A stretch of 64,000 nucleotides of DNA from Phycisphaerae bacterium (GCA_030426385.1 JAUHYI010000016.1:1-64000), one strand, 5' to 3'; shown: positions 25,988-36,455, counted from the first letter of the stretch. Notes: generated by a model from the sequence alone, not told the origin. Numbers and translations: made by a program.

Positions 25988-27296
25988 AAAAAATGCCAAC
26001 GCGCCCACGCACACCACCAACCATCCCGCACAACATGCACGGCTCGGCGACAACGGATGGACCGGCGGACAATACAGCCTCTTCCGCATCCTGTTCGCGT
26101 CCTATCTGTTCATCCATTTCATCCACCTCGCGCCGTGGGCCATCGAAACGTTTTCCAACGCAGGCGTGTTACCCGATCAATCGCTTAGCCCGTTGATGCG
26201 ACTGTTTCCCAACATCTTGCTTCTCAACGATTCGCCAGCCACGATCATCTTCATGATTACCTTGGCCAGTCTCGCCTCCGTGTTTCTGGCCATCGGAAAA
26301 TTCGACCGCATCGCTGCCCTGCTTCTCTGGTACATCCTCGCTTGCCTCTTCGCACGCAACCCGCTCACCGCCAACCCCAGCCTCCCTTTCGTCGGTTGGA
26401 TTTTAATCGCACACGCCATCTTCCCCGCCGCACCCTACGGCTCACTCGCGGCCCGTGGCCGCGTCGATCCGCGCGGCAACTGGCATTATCCCCAGCCACT
26501 ATTCGTCGCCGCCTGGGCATTGATGGCCATCGCCTATACCTACAGCGGCTACACCAAAATGGTCAGTCCATCATGGGTCGATGGCACCGCCATGCAGCGC
26601 GTATTAGAAAACCCACTGGCACGACCCACAATCCTGCGCGAATGGTTACTACTCACACCCCCCTTGTTGCTCAAGCTCGCCACATGGGGACCGCTCGCAC
26701 TCGAACTGCTCTTCCTACCCCTGGCATTACTGCGAAAAATTCGACCCTGGCTATGGTTCGCCATGTTGGGCCTGCATCTGGGCCTGATACTCATCATCGA
26801 CTTTGCTGACCTTTCCCTTGGCATGGTCATGCTCCACGCCTTCACCTTCAACCCCGCATGGATTCGCCCACATCCCACCCGTCCCACCACCCGCGACGAC
26901 CATCTGTTTTACGACGGCCACTGCGGACTTTGCCAGCGCTCGGTCCGATTCGTCCTCGCAGAAGACCGCACCGGCCACGCCTTCACCTTCGCTCCGTTGC
27001 AAGGCCAGCGCATCCACGAATTGCTCGATCAAAACCAAACTCAGTCACTGCCTGACAGCATCGTCGTCGTCACCCACGACAAAAAAATATTCGTCCGCAG
27101 CAATGCCATCATCCACATCCTCACCGCGCTCGGCGGCGTCTGGCGATTGCTCGGCATCTTATTACGACTCATCCCCCGCCCCATCCGCGACGCTGCGTAC
27201 AACACCATCGCTCGCGTCCGCCACCGTATTTTCCAAACCCCCGAAAACGTCTGCCCCATCCTCCCCCCCGACCTCCGCCAACGCTTCACCATCTAA
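25980..27296 (+). CDS. HTTM membrane domain fused to DCC thiol-disulfide domain
   Basis: The N-terminal ~290 residues form a multi-helix HTTM (vitamin K gamma-carboxylase-like) membrane domain, with YSLFRILFASYLFIHFIH and IAYTYSGYTKMVSPSW. The C-terminal ~130 residues are a DUF393 (DCC) domain with LFYDGHCGLCQRSVRFVLAE, whose CxxC resembles thioredoxin-fold sites. Such fusions are common but of unknown function; they may modify proteins or lipids at the membrane. The ATG at 25980 has GAGG 7 bases upstream and overlaps the previous gene; the ATG at 25968 would add four residues. Confidence 0.88.
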   Translation: MTKKNANAPTHTTNHPAQHARLGDNGWTGGQYSLFRILFASYLFIHFIHLAPWAIETFSNAGVLPDQSLSPLMRLFPNILLLNDSPATIIFMITLASLASVFLAIGKFDRIAALLLWYILACLFARNPLTANPSLPFVGWILIAHAIFPAAPYGSLAARGRVDPRGNWHYPQPLFVAAWALMAIAYTYSGYTKMVSPSWVDGTAMQRVLENPLARPTILREWLLLTPPLLLKLATWGPLALELLFLPLALLRKIRPWLWFAMLGLHLGLILIIDFADLSLGMVMLHAFTFNPAWIRPHPTRPTTRDDHLFYDGHCGLCQRSVRFVLAEDRTGHAFTFAPLQGQRIHELLDQNQTQSLPDSIVVVTHDKKIFVRSNAIIHILTALGGVWRLLGILLRLIPRPIRDAAYNTIARVRHRIFQTPENVCPILPPDLRQRFTI

Positions 27297-27600
27297 CCCC
27301 CCCCACTCCCCCCCCCACACACACCACACACACCACACACCACACGTTTCCCCCTTCATGCCTCATACTTTTTCGTGTCCCGATGTTTCCCCTTCGCTAT
27401 TTTTCCATCATGGTTTCCCCTCGGCGCGTTGAACAAATCAACAACCGTCCCCCGCGATATCCATCGCGGGCTACAACTTACCCTTGGCAAAACCGTCTTG
27501 CTCCACCACTTTTAATTTGTAATTTTTGACAACCCACGAATTGCCATCACCCACCCCAACTCACGACTCACGACTCACGACTCACGACTCACGAAAATAA
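27297..27600. repeat. Gap with CA-rich, palindromic and heptamer repeats
   Basis: Non-coding. C-tract and CACACACCACAC repeats (27297-27350), the palindromic CCCGCGATATCCATCGCGGG (about 27452-27471), and ACTCACG heptamers repeated about five times (27561-27595) just before the tRNA gene's 3' end. No terminator with a T-run was seen. Confidence 0.55.
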
Positions 27601-27673
27601 TACACGCGGAGGGATTCGAACCCCCAACCCTCGGTTCCGAAGACCGATGCTCTATCCGTTGAGCTACGCGTGC
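27601..27673 (-). tRNA. tRNA-Arg (anticodon TCG)
   Basis: The reverse strand folds as a cloverleaf: acceptor GCACGCG/CGCGTGT, D arm GCTCAACGGATAGAGC, anticodon arm TCGGT-CTTCGGA-ACCGA with TCG at positions 34-36, and the T arm GGGGGTTCGAATCCCTC. The discriminator is A and CCA is not encoded. Confidence 0.93.
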
Positions 27674-27975
27674 TCGGGGACTCAACAGTTTAGCAAAAAA
27701 ACGCTCGGCAGGATACCCCGGCCATTCCATGTGATGGAGCATTTTTCAAGATGGTTATTTCTATTAGCGCCCGGCGAGTTGCCTGGCACTTGTGGCGCAT
27801 CATTGGCCTGAGGTAAAGCACCATTTCGATGGCCAAAAAATTATGATGACCTGCGGTTTCACACCACCCAATTAAGAAAAAATGCGACCCCACGCCCGCC
27901 TACCCCGCGTGCATGCCTATCGCTTCTGCTCTAGTATCTGACGTATAACCCTGAACGTCGGCACTGGATATCGAT
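27674..27975. other. Non-coding gap upstream of the DUF2264 gene
   Basis: No gene, repeat or clear promoter is seen. It must hold the promoters of both the tRNA (minus) and the DUF2264 gene (plus). Confidence 0.4.
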
Positions 27976-29187
27976 ATGCCCTCACCCACATCGCACACGC
28001 CATCGCACAACCCCCCTTCGGCGCAGCCGCGCACCATTTGGCTCAATTATATTGATCGCATCGCACGCCCCATCCTGTCGCGATCGGCCAGCGGCAGACT
28101 CATCCGTGAAATGCCCATCGAGCAAAAAAGGCCGCATCGCCAGAACTTCGCCCATTTGGAAGCGGTCGGCCGGTTGCTGTGCGGCATGGCTCCCTGGCTG
28201 GAATGTGCCGTCGATGCGGACAACACCATGGCTCCCGACGAGGCCAAGCGATGCCACGAGTTGGCGGACTTGGCCACGAAAACCTTAACACAGATTACGG
28301 ACCCCGCTGCGCCCGATGCCCTGAATTTTTCACAAGGCCAACAGCCCGTCGTAGACGCAGCATTTCTCGCCCAGGCTATTCTGCGTGCACCCAATCTGTT
28401 CTGCGATTCACTCGACGCGACCACAAAAGCACAGGTCATCAAGGCCTTGCGTGCTACCCGCCAATGCAAACCCGCGTTCAACAATTGGCTGCTATTCAGC
28501 GCAATCATTGAGGCGGCTTTGGATCGACTCGGCGAGCCGTGGGATGAGATGCGTGTCGACTACGCCATCCGACAACACGAACAATGGTACGTCGGCGATG
28601 GCACTTACACCGACGGGCCGAATTTTCATTGGGACTATTACAACAGTCTGGTCATCCAACCTATGCTGCTCGATGTTTTGGCGCAATTGCAGGATCGTTC
28701 GCAATTCCAAACCGAATACTTGCAACAACAGTACGTCGTCACGACCAAACGCATTCAACGTCACGCGGTGGTGCTCGAACGCATGATCGGAACGGATGGC
28801 ACCTTCCCGCCTTTGGGCCGATCTCTGTCTTACCGCTGCGGGGCAATGCATGCCTTAGCACAAGTCGCGTGGCTGCGAATGCTTCCCGATTCATTAAAGC
28901 CCGCCCAGGTACGCGGCGCATTAACCGCGGTCATCTCACGCACCCTCCAACCAGATGGCACTTTCGACGAACAGGATTTTCTACGCATCGGCCTGTGCGG
29001 AGCCCAACCCGACATGGGCGAAAACTACATCAGCACCGGCAGTCTCTACCTCTGCTCTACGGCGTTCTTGCCACTGGGCCTACCCGCTACCGATCCCTTC
29101 TGGTCCGAACCCGATATGCCATGGACCCAACTGGCCGCATGGTCAGGCATCGACATCGGCCTGGACCATGCCTTGGCTGAATCCTGA
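27976..29187 (+). CDS. DUF2264 domain protein (alpha/alpha toroid)
   Basis: DUF2264 proteins are (alpha/alpha)-barrel proteins related to polysaccharide lyases or unsaturated glycuronyl hydrolases; exact activity is not known. The 403 residues show HLEAVGRLLCGMAPWLE, CKPAFNNWLLFSAIIEA, WYVGDGTYTDGPNFHWDYYN (a typical acidic/aromatic active-site-like block) and RDGTFPPLGRSLSYRCGA-like sequence near residue 275. No signal peptide, so it acts in the cytoplasm. An AraC-type regulator follows 89 bases later in the same direction, probably sensing the sugar. Confidence 0.85.
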   Translation: MPSPTSHTPSHNPPSAQPRTIWLNYIDRIARPILSRSASGRLIREMPIEQKRPHRQNFAHLEAVGRLLCGMAPWLECAVDADNTMAPDEAKRCHELADLATKTLTQITDPAAPDALNFSQGQQPVVDAAFLAQAILRAPNLFCDSLDATTKAQVIKALRATRQCKPAFNNWLLFSAIIEAALDRLGEPWDEMRVDYAIRQHEQWYVGDGTYTDGPNFHWDYYNSLVIQPMLLDVLAQLQDRSQFQTEYLQQQYVVTTKRIQRHAVVLERMIGTDGTFPPLGRSLSYRCGAMHALAQVAWLRMLPDSLKPAQVRGALTAVISRTLQPDGTFDEQDFLRIGLCGAQPDMGENYISTGSLYLCSTAFLPLGLPATDPFWSEPDMPWTQLAAWSGIDIGLDHALAES

Positions 29188-29276
29188 ATTCGAACATTCA
29201 TACAACCACGTTTCAACTTAAAACCCTACCTCAATACCCTTGCTCATCATTTTGTCATTTCTTATGATGGCTTGCC

Positions 29277-30089
29277 ATGGGATTCAAACATTTCTTTCAT
29301 GCGCCCATCAGTGCGGGCACCGGCCTAAAGCTTGTGGGCATAGGCTATCACGAGCCTATGCTGCCAGACATGATCTATCGCCCTAACGGTCGCCGCGATT
29401 ATCTATTCATGTGGTTTCATCAGAATACTGATGTGGGTATTACGCAAGAAACGCAGCCTATCGCCAGCAACACCTTGATGATCTGGGAACCCGGCGTCCC
29501 GCAGTGCTATGGCTGCATGACCGGCAAATGGTCTCATTCATGGCTGCACGTCAGTGGCAAGCGCGTCGACACATTGCTGCGTTCATTGCGTATCCCACGT
29601 AACCGCCCGGCCATGTTGCACGATGTTGGTGAGGTGGAACGTTCGTTGATGGCCATGCACGAAGAAATCGTCACCCAAGCCAAACCCGATCACCGAATTC
29701 TTGCCAACCTGATGGAAAACTGGATGCGGCATGTCGCTCGCGCGACGCGCCCTAACGCCAATCAATCCGCAGTTCCCGAACACTTTCTGGCGATTAAACG
29801 TCGCTTAGAAACACAGTACGACCAGCCTGTGCAATTGGCCGATCTGGCCGAGGAAGCCAATCTCTCGATTGCGCATTTTTGCGCCATGTTCAAACTTTAT
29901 TTTCACCGACCGGCCAAAGAATTCGTTATCGATCTACGTCTCAATCGCGCTGCGGATTTGCTGGGGGATCATAACCTTCGGGTCGGCGAAATCGCCAAAC
30001 GCGTCGGGTACGAAGACGTGTATCACTTTTCCAAACTATTCAAAAAGCGATACGGCCGAAGCCCGCGTGCATATCGCCAAGCGATGTGA
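29277..30089 (+). CDS. AraC-family transcriptional regulator
   Basis: The 270 residues have an N-terminal cupin-like ligand domain (about 1-150) and a C-terminal double helix-turn-helix (about 180-270): EEANLSIAHFCAMFKLYFHR and LRVGEIAKRVGYEDVYHFSK, ending KRYGRSPRAYRQ. This architecture is typical of activators responding to small sugars. It lies beside the DUF2264 gene and may control it. Confidence 0.9.
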   Translation: MGFKHFFHAPISAGTGLKLVGIGYHEPMLPDMIYRPNGRRDYLFMWFHQNTDVGITQETQPIASNTLMIWEPGVPQCYGCMTGKWSHSWLHVSGKRVDTLLRSLRIPRNRPAMLHDVGEVERSLMAMHEEIVTQAKPDHRILANLMENWMRHVARATRPNANQSAVPEHFLAIKRRLETQYDQPVQLADLAEEANLSIAHFCAMFKLYFHRPAKEFVIDLRLNRAADLLGDHNLRVGEIAKRVGYEDVYHFSKLFKKRYGRSPRAYRQAM

Positions 30090-30355
30090 CTGCCAACCCT
30101 TAACTGGAATTACCGCGAACCACCACCCGCTCCATCGCTCGCACGATCACAAATCTATCACGCTGAACATACATAGGCCAACCGTGTATCGACGACGTAT
30201 CCGTTTTTAACACCACCCAAAAACAGTATGTGTCCACGTCATGACCAGCACCGGACAGATTCATAGATCATGATCGCGTCATGGCACCCTGACCGGATTA
30301 CTTCGATGAACAGCTTGCACTGTCATGCACCCAAGAATCATGGAAATAATCTAAC

Positions 30356-32971
30356 TCACGCCGCTTGCGACACGGACTTGATGCGATTGGCTGGGAACTC
30401 CAACCAGAACGTCGTGCCTTCGCCTTCGCGCGATTCAATCCACACACGTCCACCATGGATTTCCATAATGCGGGCCACGATGGTCAACCCCACACCACTG
30501 CCTTCTTTCTTGTGAGACAGTCGCTGGAACAAACCGAATATTCTCTCGTGATATTGCTCAGCAATACCCGGCCCTGTATCACGCACATAAAAACACGTGT
30601 GTCCATCGACAACCTCCGTGCCCACACTAATACATGTGTTCGGTTCATCGCAAGCATATTTGAGAGCATTACTCAACAGATTCTCAAACAACTCCCTGAC
30701 ACGCACTCGGTCCGCATGAACCATGGGCAACTCGAATCCAATGTCGTACACGGCGTTGACCTGTTCAAACCGCGAATCCATCTCCTGCATCATTTCGCCC
30801 AGCAGGCGATTCATGTCAATCCATTCGGGATCATGGCGAACACGCCCTACCCGGCTCAATTCCAAAAGATCACGAATACACCCTTCCATGCGACCGATGC
30901 TTCGCGTGATACGATTCAGCGAATCACGCACTTCTTCAAGATCACCATTTTCCAAGTCTTCGTGGGCACAATCAATCAAGCCCGCACAACTCACCAACGG
31001 TGACTTAAGGTCATGCGATACCGTATACGTGAATTGCTCCATCTCAGCCGTCTTGTCTTCCAATTCTTTGATGGCATCTTTTTTATCGGTAATGTCAATG
31101 CGAATGGCCACGTACTGATCGATCTTGCCGTTGATATCACGAAATGCCACGACGGTGGTATCCACCCAATATAACGATCCATCTTTAGCACGATTACACA
31201 CTTCATTATGCCAGACATTGTCGGTCGCCAACGCTTTATACATTTCGACAAAGAACGATTTGGGATGAACCCCCGAATTGATCATACGATGGTTCTGCCC
31301 CAACAACTCTTGGCGGCTGTATTGGCTAACCTCGCAAAACTTGTCATTGACATGAGTAATCGTGCCACGCGCATCGGTAATTGCCACAAGGGCAGCCTGA
31401 TCAACCCCACTGCGATATTGATTCAACACCAGCTCGATTTCCTTGCGGGCGGTGATGTCTTGAATCTGTGATACAAAATGCTTCGGCGTGCCATTTTCTA
31501 AACGTACCAACGACACATCCATCTGCGCCCAGACAATCCGACCACTCTTATGGATAAAACGTTTGGGCAACGTATAGGTCTGGATCCTATCATCCAGCAT
31601 GTTTTTCACCATATCGAAATCATCATTGAGATCGCTGGGATGCGTAATCGTATGAAAACCTGTTTTGAGTAATTCTTCTTGAAAGTACCCCAGCATGTCA
31701 CACAACGCCTGATTTGCGCTGAGCCACTTACCATCAAGCCCAACCAATGCCACACCAATCGGAGCATTATTGAATGCACTGCGGAATAATGTGTCAGTCT
31801 CGCGCAATTCGCTTTCCAATTGCTGCGATTTTTCTAACAACGCTTCTGTCTGACCCGCCTTATCTTTAAACACTTCTGCAGCAACGGCCATCTGTCCGAT
31901 CTCATCGCGACGCTTGAGACCAGGCACAACGATGTCACGTTCACCCTGTGCCAACCTGAGCAAGGTTTTGGTAATCGCGTTGAGCGGTGGGACCAATATA
32001 TGGCGCAGCCACCAACTGGCCAGTCCGCCGATGAGGATCGTCAATACGCCGATCACATCACTGAGTAATCTGAATTGTTTGGCATCGCTGGAAATCTGAG
32101 CACCAAGCTGCCTGGTCTCATCAAGTTTTTTCGCTTTCAAATCCAATGACAGTCGCGAAAACTCCGCCGCTTCGCCAGCCATCACCACGTTAACCAGATA
32201 CAGATAACTCCGCGTCGTCTGCACTAATTGCATGAAGGTTGCTTCGTACTGGCTAATCAGATCCGCCGCAGCCTCAGAATCAGACTCGAATCCCGAATCG
32301 CTTAACTGCTCTGACAATTGCGTGGCATTTCGCTTCGCGCTGGCTATCTGTTTTTTGGCATCACGAACCAGCTTGGCATCAAGCGTGTTTAAAAAGCGAT
32401 TCGCGTCCACCGATGCTGTCAGCAATCCTTGCAGAACCCGACTGGCCAACAGCGTGGCTTCATGATTGCCAAGCGACCGGGCGTGGGCAAGACTAGCGTT
32501 GATCTGCTTGACCGCATCCTCCCTTACCTGGACCATCACCTCTTCCATGAGCTGCTGTTGTCTTTCTCGCCCATCCGCAACCGTATCAAACAATTCCATA
32601 TAGGTTTTGAGGTGATTGCTCATTAACTCCAGGTCGATTTTATCGTTCTCATCCTGCGATCGAACAATCGATGCCATTAACTGAGCTTGTAATTCTGTAT
32701 ATAGTTGCCTGACATTATCCTTCGAGCCTCGATACCCCGTGTAGGTGAACATCATCACGTTGCGTTTAATTTCGGTAACTGTCTGGTTGATTTCAAGAAT
32801 ATTGACTGCTTGGGCATCAGCCTCATCATGACGAGTTTTGTCAGCACCAGATCTCGCCAAACCGATATGGCTGATCACCACGATGCTCAAGTGCATCACA
32901 ATAACCACACCAATAGCCACAGCGACTTTCGTGCCTACGCGTGATACGACTGGTATTTTCCGAGTTTCCAT
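30356..32971 (-). CDS. Membrane histidine kinase with HAMP and two PAS domains
   Basis: An 871-residue sensor kinase. Helix 1 (about 14-36) and helix 2 (about 305-325) enclose a roughly 265-residue helical periplasmic sensor. HAMP follows (about 325-385), then PAS 1 (about 392-510, IGVALVGLDGKWLSANQALC), PAS 2 (about 515-640), HisKA with the phospho-acceptor in TYTVSHDLKSPLVS (about 665) and HATPase with NALKYACDE, YVRDTGPGI and GSGVGLTIVARIMEIHGG. No receiver is attached. It is 87 bases downstream of a Tat-exported binding protein on the same strand, which may deliver ligand to the sensor domain. Confidence 0.92.
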   Translation of the reverse strand: METRKIPVVSRVGTKVAVAIGVVIVMHLSIVVISHIGLARSGADKTRHDEADAQAVNILEINQTVTEIKRNVMMFTYTGYRGSKDNVRQLYTELQAQLMASIVRSQDENDKIDLELMSNHLKTYMELFDTVADGRERQQQLMEEVMVQVREDAVKQINASLAHARSLGNHEATLLASRVLQGLLTASVDANRFLNTLDAKLVRDAKKQIASAKRNATQLSEQLSDSGFESDSEAAADLISQYEATFMQLVQTTRSYLYLVNVVMAGEAAEFSRLSLDLKAKKLDETRQLGAQISSDAKQFRLLSDVIGVLTILIGGLASWWLRHILVPPLNAITKTLLRLAQGERDIVVPGLKRRDEIGQMAVAAEVFKDKAGQTEALLEKSQQLESELRETDTLFRSAFNNAPIGVALVGLDGKWLSANQALCDMLGYFQEELLKTGFHTITHPSDLNDDFDMVKNMLDDRIQTYTLPKRFIHKSGRIVWAQMDVSLVRLENGTPKHFVSQIQDITARKEIELVLNQYRSGVDQAALVAITDARGTITHVNDKFCEVSQYSRQELLGQNHRMINSGVHPKSFFVEMYKALATDNVWHNEVCNRAKDGSLYWVDTTVVAFRDINGKIDQYVAIRIDITDKKDAIKELEDKTAEMEQFTYTVSHDLKSPLVSCAGLIDCAHEDLENGDLEEVRDSLNRITRSIGRMEGCIRDLLELSRVGRVRHDPEWIDMNRLLGEMMQEMDSRFEQVNAVYDIGFELPMVHADRVRVRELFENLLSNALKYACDEPNTCISVGTEVVDGHTCFYVRDTGPGIAEQYHERIFGLFQRLSHKKEGSGVGLTIVARIMEIHGGRVWIESREGEGTTFWLEFPANRIKSVSQAA

Positions 32972-33058
32972 ATCACCGACTCCGTCTATCGTGCTATTTT
33001 ACACGGATGCACGCTTATTATCGCCGCACACTCAGCAACCGTCTATCACCATAACATT

Positions 33059-34459
33059 TTAGGCCGCCAGGAAATCATGCCACCAATGCAAGCTGTACTC
33101 ATAAGTGTCCATGACCGTATTCCAAACGGCAATGTTACTAAAACGCTTCTCGTATGAGCCACCGTTACGAACCGCGCCCGCACGAACCGCAACGCGACCG
33201 TCCGTACCCGGTAAATCAGTCGCCGCTGGCTCGCCGGCATACCAGTAGTCCCATTCGTCCGCGGACATGTACGGCTTCGATCGCTCTGCATTCGAAATGT
33301 AATAGCCTTGTCTGGCAATAAACGCACCGGCCCAACCCGATAGCCACCAGTTCATGTATTCATACGCCACGTCCTTGGCCCGGCCCTGCGATTGTGACGA
33401 CAGGCACATCACGCCATGCCACGCTCGATATCCTTCCTTGGGTGCGGCATACACCACTGGCACACCTTGTCCGTTCAACGATGAAACCGCTGGTGAAAAC
33501 ATGCTTTCAATCACCACGCGACCACGCTTCATGAACTGAATGGATTGTGGAACGGACGACCAAATCCCGCTGAAATGCCCTGATTTTTTATATTCGAGCA
33601 ATATCCTGAATAACGTATCCAGCTCGGCACGAGTCATGTCACCAATATCTTTGAAAGTCATCAGCCCCTTGGCCTGTGCCGCCAACGCCAAATCAAACAG
33701 CCCGATCGTCGGCTCATTAACCAGACCGACTTTGCCCCGCCACCGATCATCCAACAGCCATCCCCAACTTTCGGTTTGATAGGCGATTCCCCGAGGTATA
33801 ACTTGCGTGTTGTAGCCAAACGAATCGACATTGTGCACGTAAGGCAAAAAACTAATCAGTTCAGTCGGCTGATCACTCAATTCACCATCAGGCATCATGT
33901 ACAGTAATTTATAGGGAACATCACCGCGTCCTTCATTCGCATCAGGCGTTAACTTACCCGTTTTAGTCAAAGCGTTGATCTCAGACCAATGGGTCAAGCG
34001 CTTAATCTCAATCGGTTGGATCACATTGGCTTGCGACAACACTTTGATGCTATTGGACCACTGCTCATATAAGTCAAAACTATCCGGCCGTGCAACTGCT
34101 TTCTGCAATACCGCAGCGCTCCCGCCGGGCTGAAAAGCGATATCAATCCCCAGGTCTTCCTGAGCTTTAATGCGAATGGCTTCTTGAAGTGTCACATGGG
34201 TGCCCATAACGCGCAAAATGGGTTTGGACTTTTTGGCAAAGACATACGGCGCATGGAGAAGTGCGGTGGATGCCACGAGTGCGGTGCTGCTGCGTTTCAG
34301 GAAATCACGTCGATTAATCGCACCGGCCGATTGCGAGCCGTTAACAAACTTCGCAGGCGTACGAACACGACTCTCGCGATCAGCATCACAAGGATCCGTA
34401 ATCCCGCGGCAAGATAAATCAGCTTGTGGCAAGTTCTTGGCCATCTGCTCAAACTCCAA
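33059..34459 (-). CDS. Tat-exported solute-binding protein (PotD/spermidine-putrescine type)
   Basis: A family 1-like extracellular binding protein of 466 residues. A twin-arginine signal (NRRDFLKRSSTALVASTALL) begins near residue 50, preceded by an unusually long hydrophilic leader with cysteines (CRGITDPC). The mature part includes PILRVMGTHVTLQEAIRIKA, SFLPYVHNVDSFGYNTQVIP, a SWGWLLDDRWRGKVGLVNEP block typical of PotD/PotF-like proteins, and the C-terminal YEYMNWWLSGWAGAFIARQG. No ABC permease or ATPase is adjacent; its partner seems to be the downstream histidine kinase. The start could be at 34459 (MEF) or 34444 (MAK). Confidence 0.88.
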   Translation of the reverse strand: MEFEQMAKNLPQADLSCRGITDPCDADRESRVRTPAKFVNGSQSAGAINRRDFLKRSSTALVASTALLHAPYVFAKKSKPILRVMGTHVTLQEAIRIKAQEDLGIDIAFQPGGSAAVLQKAVARPDSFDLYEQWSNSIKVLSQANVIQPIEIKRLTHWSEINALTKTGKLTPDANEGRGDVPYKLLYMMPDGELSDQPTELISFLPYVHNVDSFGYNTQVIPRGIAYQTESWGWLLDDRWRGKVGLVNEPTIGLFDLALAAQAKGLMTFKDIGDMTRAELDTLFRILLEYKKSGHFSGIWSSVPQSIQFMKRGRVVIESMFSPAVSSLNGQGVPVVYAAPKEGYRAWHGVMCLSSQSQGRAKDVAYEYMNWWLSGWAGAFIARQGYYISNAERSKPYMSADEWDYWYAGEPAATDLPGTDGRVAVRAGAVRNGGSYEKRFSNIAVWNTVMDTYEYSLHWWHDFLAA

Positions 34460-34816
34460 ATTTTCTTCTTATCGTTTGCAAAGCCCCTCTATCCTTTTCG
34501 GCTATTTAGTAAGGCATGATCGTATAGAACAGAATGGCTGTCATTATGATGGATCTCCCTCCTATAACCAAGCTATTAGCGTTGATGCTCTGTTCACTGT
34601 CTCAATTTGACAAGGGCCTGATAATCAAGCACTTTTTTATTGGCCTATGAGTAAAGGCGGAACCCGCCTATCCCGATATCAGTAACTAGTAGAACTGCTT
34701 CTTGCCAAACAGGTGCTCCCACAATGCTTGCAATGAACGCAAAGCATGACAAGCATGGGACAACACAGGCGAAGTAGAGATGGACCATGATGTTCATCTA
34801 GAAAAAAGGGCCTTCC
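34460..34816. promoter_or_regulatory. Divergent gap between binding-protein gene and REC-kinase gene
   Basis: No coding potential. It must carry promoters for both divergent operons of the signalling island. I see no convincing -35/-10 pair, palindrome or repeat. Confidence 0.3.
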
Positions 34817-36400
34817 ATGTCGAGGCAAAACACAGGTAGCGAATTGGCCATCATCATTATCGATGATGATGACGAGCATTTGCATCTGATGCAAAGAGCG
34901 CTGAAATCGCAAGTGGCCGAGAACGCGTTCAGTGTTCCCAAACAAGTTTATGCATTCAACGATCCCATGGACGCACTGGCGTCAATGCCACCGGTTGAAC
35001 GGATGGTCGTACTGTGTGACTATCAGATGCCTGGGGGCAACGGCATTGACTGGATGCCGGATTTAAAACGCGTGTGTACCGGTCCCATCATCATGATGAC
35101 CTCCCATGGCGATCAGCATATCGCCACCTCGGCCTTCAAAGCCGGTGCATCGGATTATCTGGTGAAATCCGATGTCTTTAAGAATCCGCAAATTCTACAT
35201 AATGCGATCCGCGATGCGTTGCGACGTCACCGCCTGGAAATACGCAACGTCGAAATGGCTCGCGATCTCAAACGTGCTAATCTCGCACTGGAAAAAAAGA
35301 ATCGACGTCTCAATGAAATGACTGAGAAAGCTCAGCAATTTGTCGAAGATGTCGCTCACGAATTCCGCACGCCCCTGACCGTCATCAAAGAATTTGCCTC
35401 AATCATCAACGACGGCCTGGGCGGCCCAGTCACTGAAAAACAAGTCGATTACCTGAAGTACATTGATTCAGGCGTTCGCGATTTGACCGAACTGGTCAAC
35501 GATTTTCTCGACTCTAGCAAATTGCGTTCATGCACCTTGCGTGTCGATCGCCAGACACACACGGTTGAATCGTTATTTGAATCCATTCGCCACATGGTGG
35601 CCACACGTGCTTCAGAAAAACAGATCGTTATCAATGAGCAGATCGAAAAAGATTTGCCCCAGGTTTACTGCGACATTGAAAAAGCCGGCCGGGTCATGAT
35701 CAATCTGATCATCAATGCGATCAAGTTTTCACCGGAAGAAAGCACGATCCAACTGTGGGCCAAACCCAACGAACATGGTGATGTGCAAATCGGTATCACC
35801 GATCAAGGTCCGGGTCTGGACGAAGCACAGTTAGAAAAACTATGCCATCGTTTCCAACAAGCCGACAATGCACAACAATCATCGGCCAAAGGTTTCGGCC
35901 TGGGGTTAAACATCGCATCCGACATGATTCGATTGAATTTAGGATCCATGTCCATCGAAAGCAAAGTCGGCGAAGGTAGTACTTTTTCGTTTTCACTACC
36001 ATATTTTGACCCGACACATCTGGTAACACGCTACGTGGACGTGATGACCGACGACGATGAAGACACCAGCCTGTCTTTGTTGCGGGTGAGTCTGCCAAAC
36101 TCTGAAAAATTCACCCCTGAGATGAAAAAAATCATCGCAGACAGTTCCTATTCAATGGACCTGATGGTCGAATCAATGGATTCAAATAATTTGCTACTCG
36201 TGGGCGTGTCCAATCAACCCGACAAGTGGGTGAGCAAAATGACCGACAAATGGCAATTAGCCTTGAACAAAAAGAATGCGACCATCACATCACAGGCAAT
36301 CGATGTGCGCTGGATCGGCACATGGAATTGTCCTGCAATGAAAGACGCATTGATCGCTTCGGTCACAGACCACATCATGAGCATACGAGCTTGCGCATGA
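34817..36400 (+). CDS. Hybrid signalling protein: receiver - histidine kinase - unknown C-terminal domain
   Basis: The 527 residues are soluble. A receiver domain (about 10-130) has the acidic pocket IIIDDDDEH, the phospho-Asp in VLCDYQMPGGNGIDW and the KSD lysine region. A coiled linker leads to HisKA with VEDVAHEFRTPLTVIKEFAS (His about 180), then HATPase with NAIKFSPEES, TDQGPGL and GFGLGLNIASDMIRL. Residues about 400-527 form a domain I cannot assign. N-terminal receivers on kinases usually gate activity by an upstream phosphodonor, so the membrane kinase on the other strand is a candidate. Followed by three receivers. Confidence 0.92.
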   Translation: MSRQNTGSELAIIIIDDDDEHLHLMQRALKSQVAENAFSVPKQVYAFNDPMDALASMPPVERMVVLCDYQMPGGNGIDWMPDLKRVCTGPIIMMTSHGDQHIATSAFKAGASDYLVKSDVFKNPQILHNAIRDALRRHRLEIRNVEMARDLKRANLALEKKNRRLNEMTEKAQQFVEDVAHEFRTPLTVIKEFASIINDGLGGPVTEKQVDYLKYIDSGVRDLTELVNDFLDSSKLRSCTLRVDRQTHTVESLFESIRHMVATRASEKQIVINEQIEKDLPQVYCDIEKAGRVMINLIINAIKFSPEESTIQLWAKPNEHGDVQIGITDQGPGLDEAQLEKLCHRFQQADNAQQSSAKGFGLGLNIASDMIRLNLGSMSIESKVGEGSTFSFSLPYFDPTHLVTRYVDVMTDDDEDTSLSLLRVSLPNSEKFTPEMKKIIADSSYSMDLMVESMDSNNLLLVGVSNQPDKWVSKMTDKWQLALNKKNATITSQAIDVRWIGTWNCPAMKDALIASVTDHIMSIRACA

Positions 36401-36455
36401 TGACGAACGTATTTATCACGAATCAAACTCAGTTAATTCACAAGGGAGAATAATC

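Noticed and set aside
27561-27595. Regularly repeated ACTCACG units considered as a CRISPR array
   Set aside because: Units are 7 bases with no unique spacers and no cas genes in the window; a simple tandem repeat.
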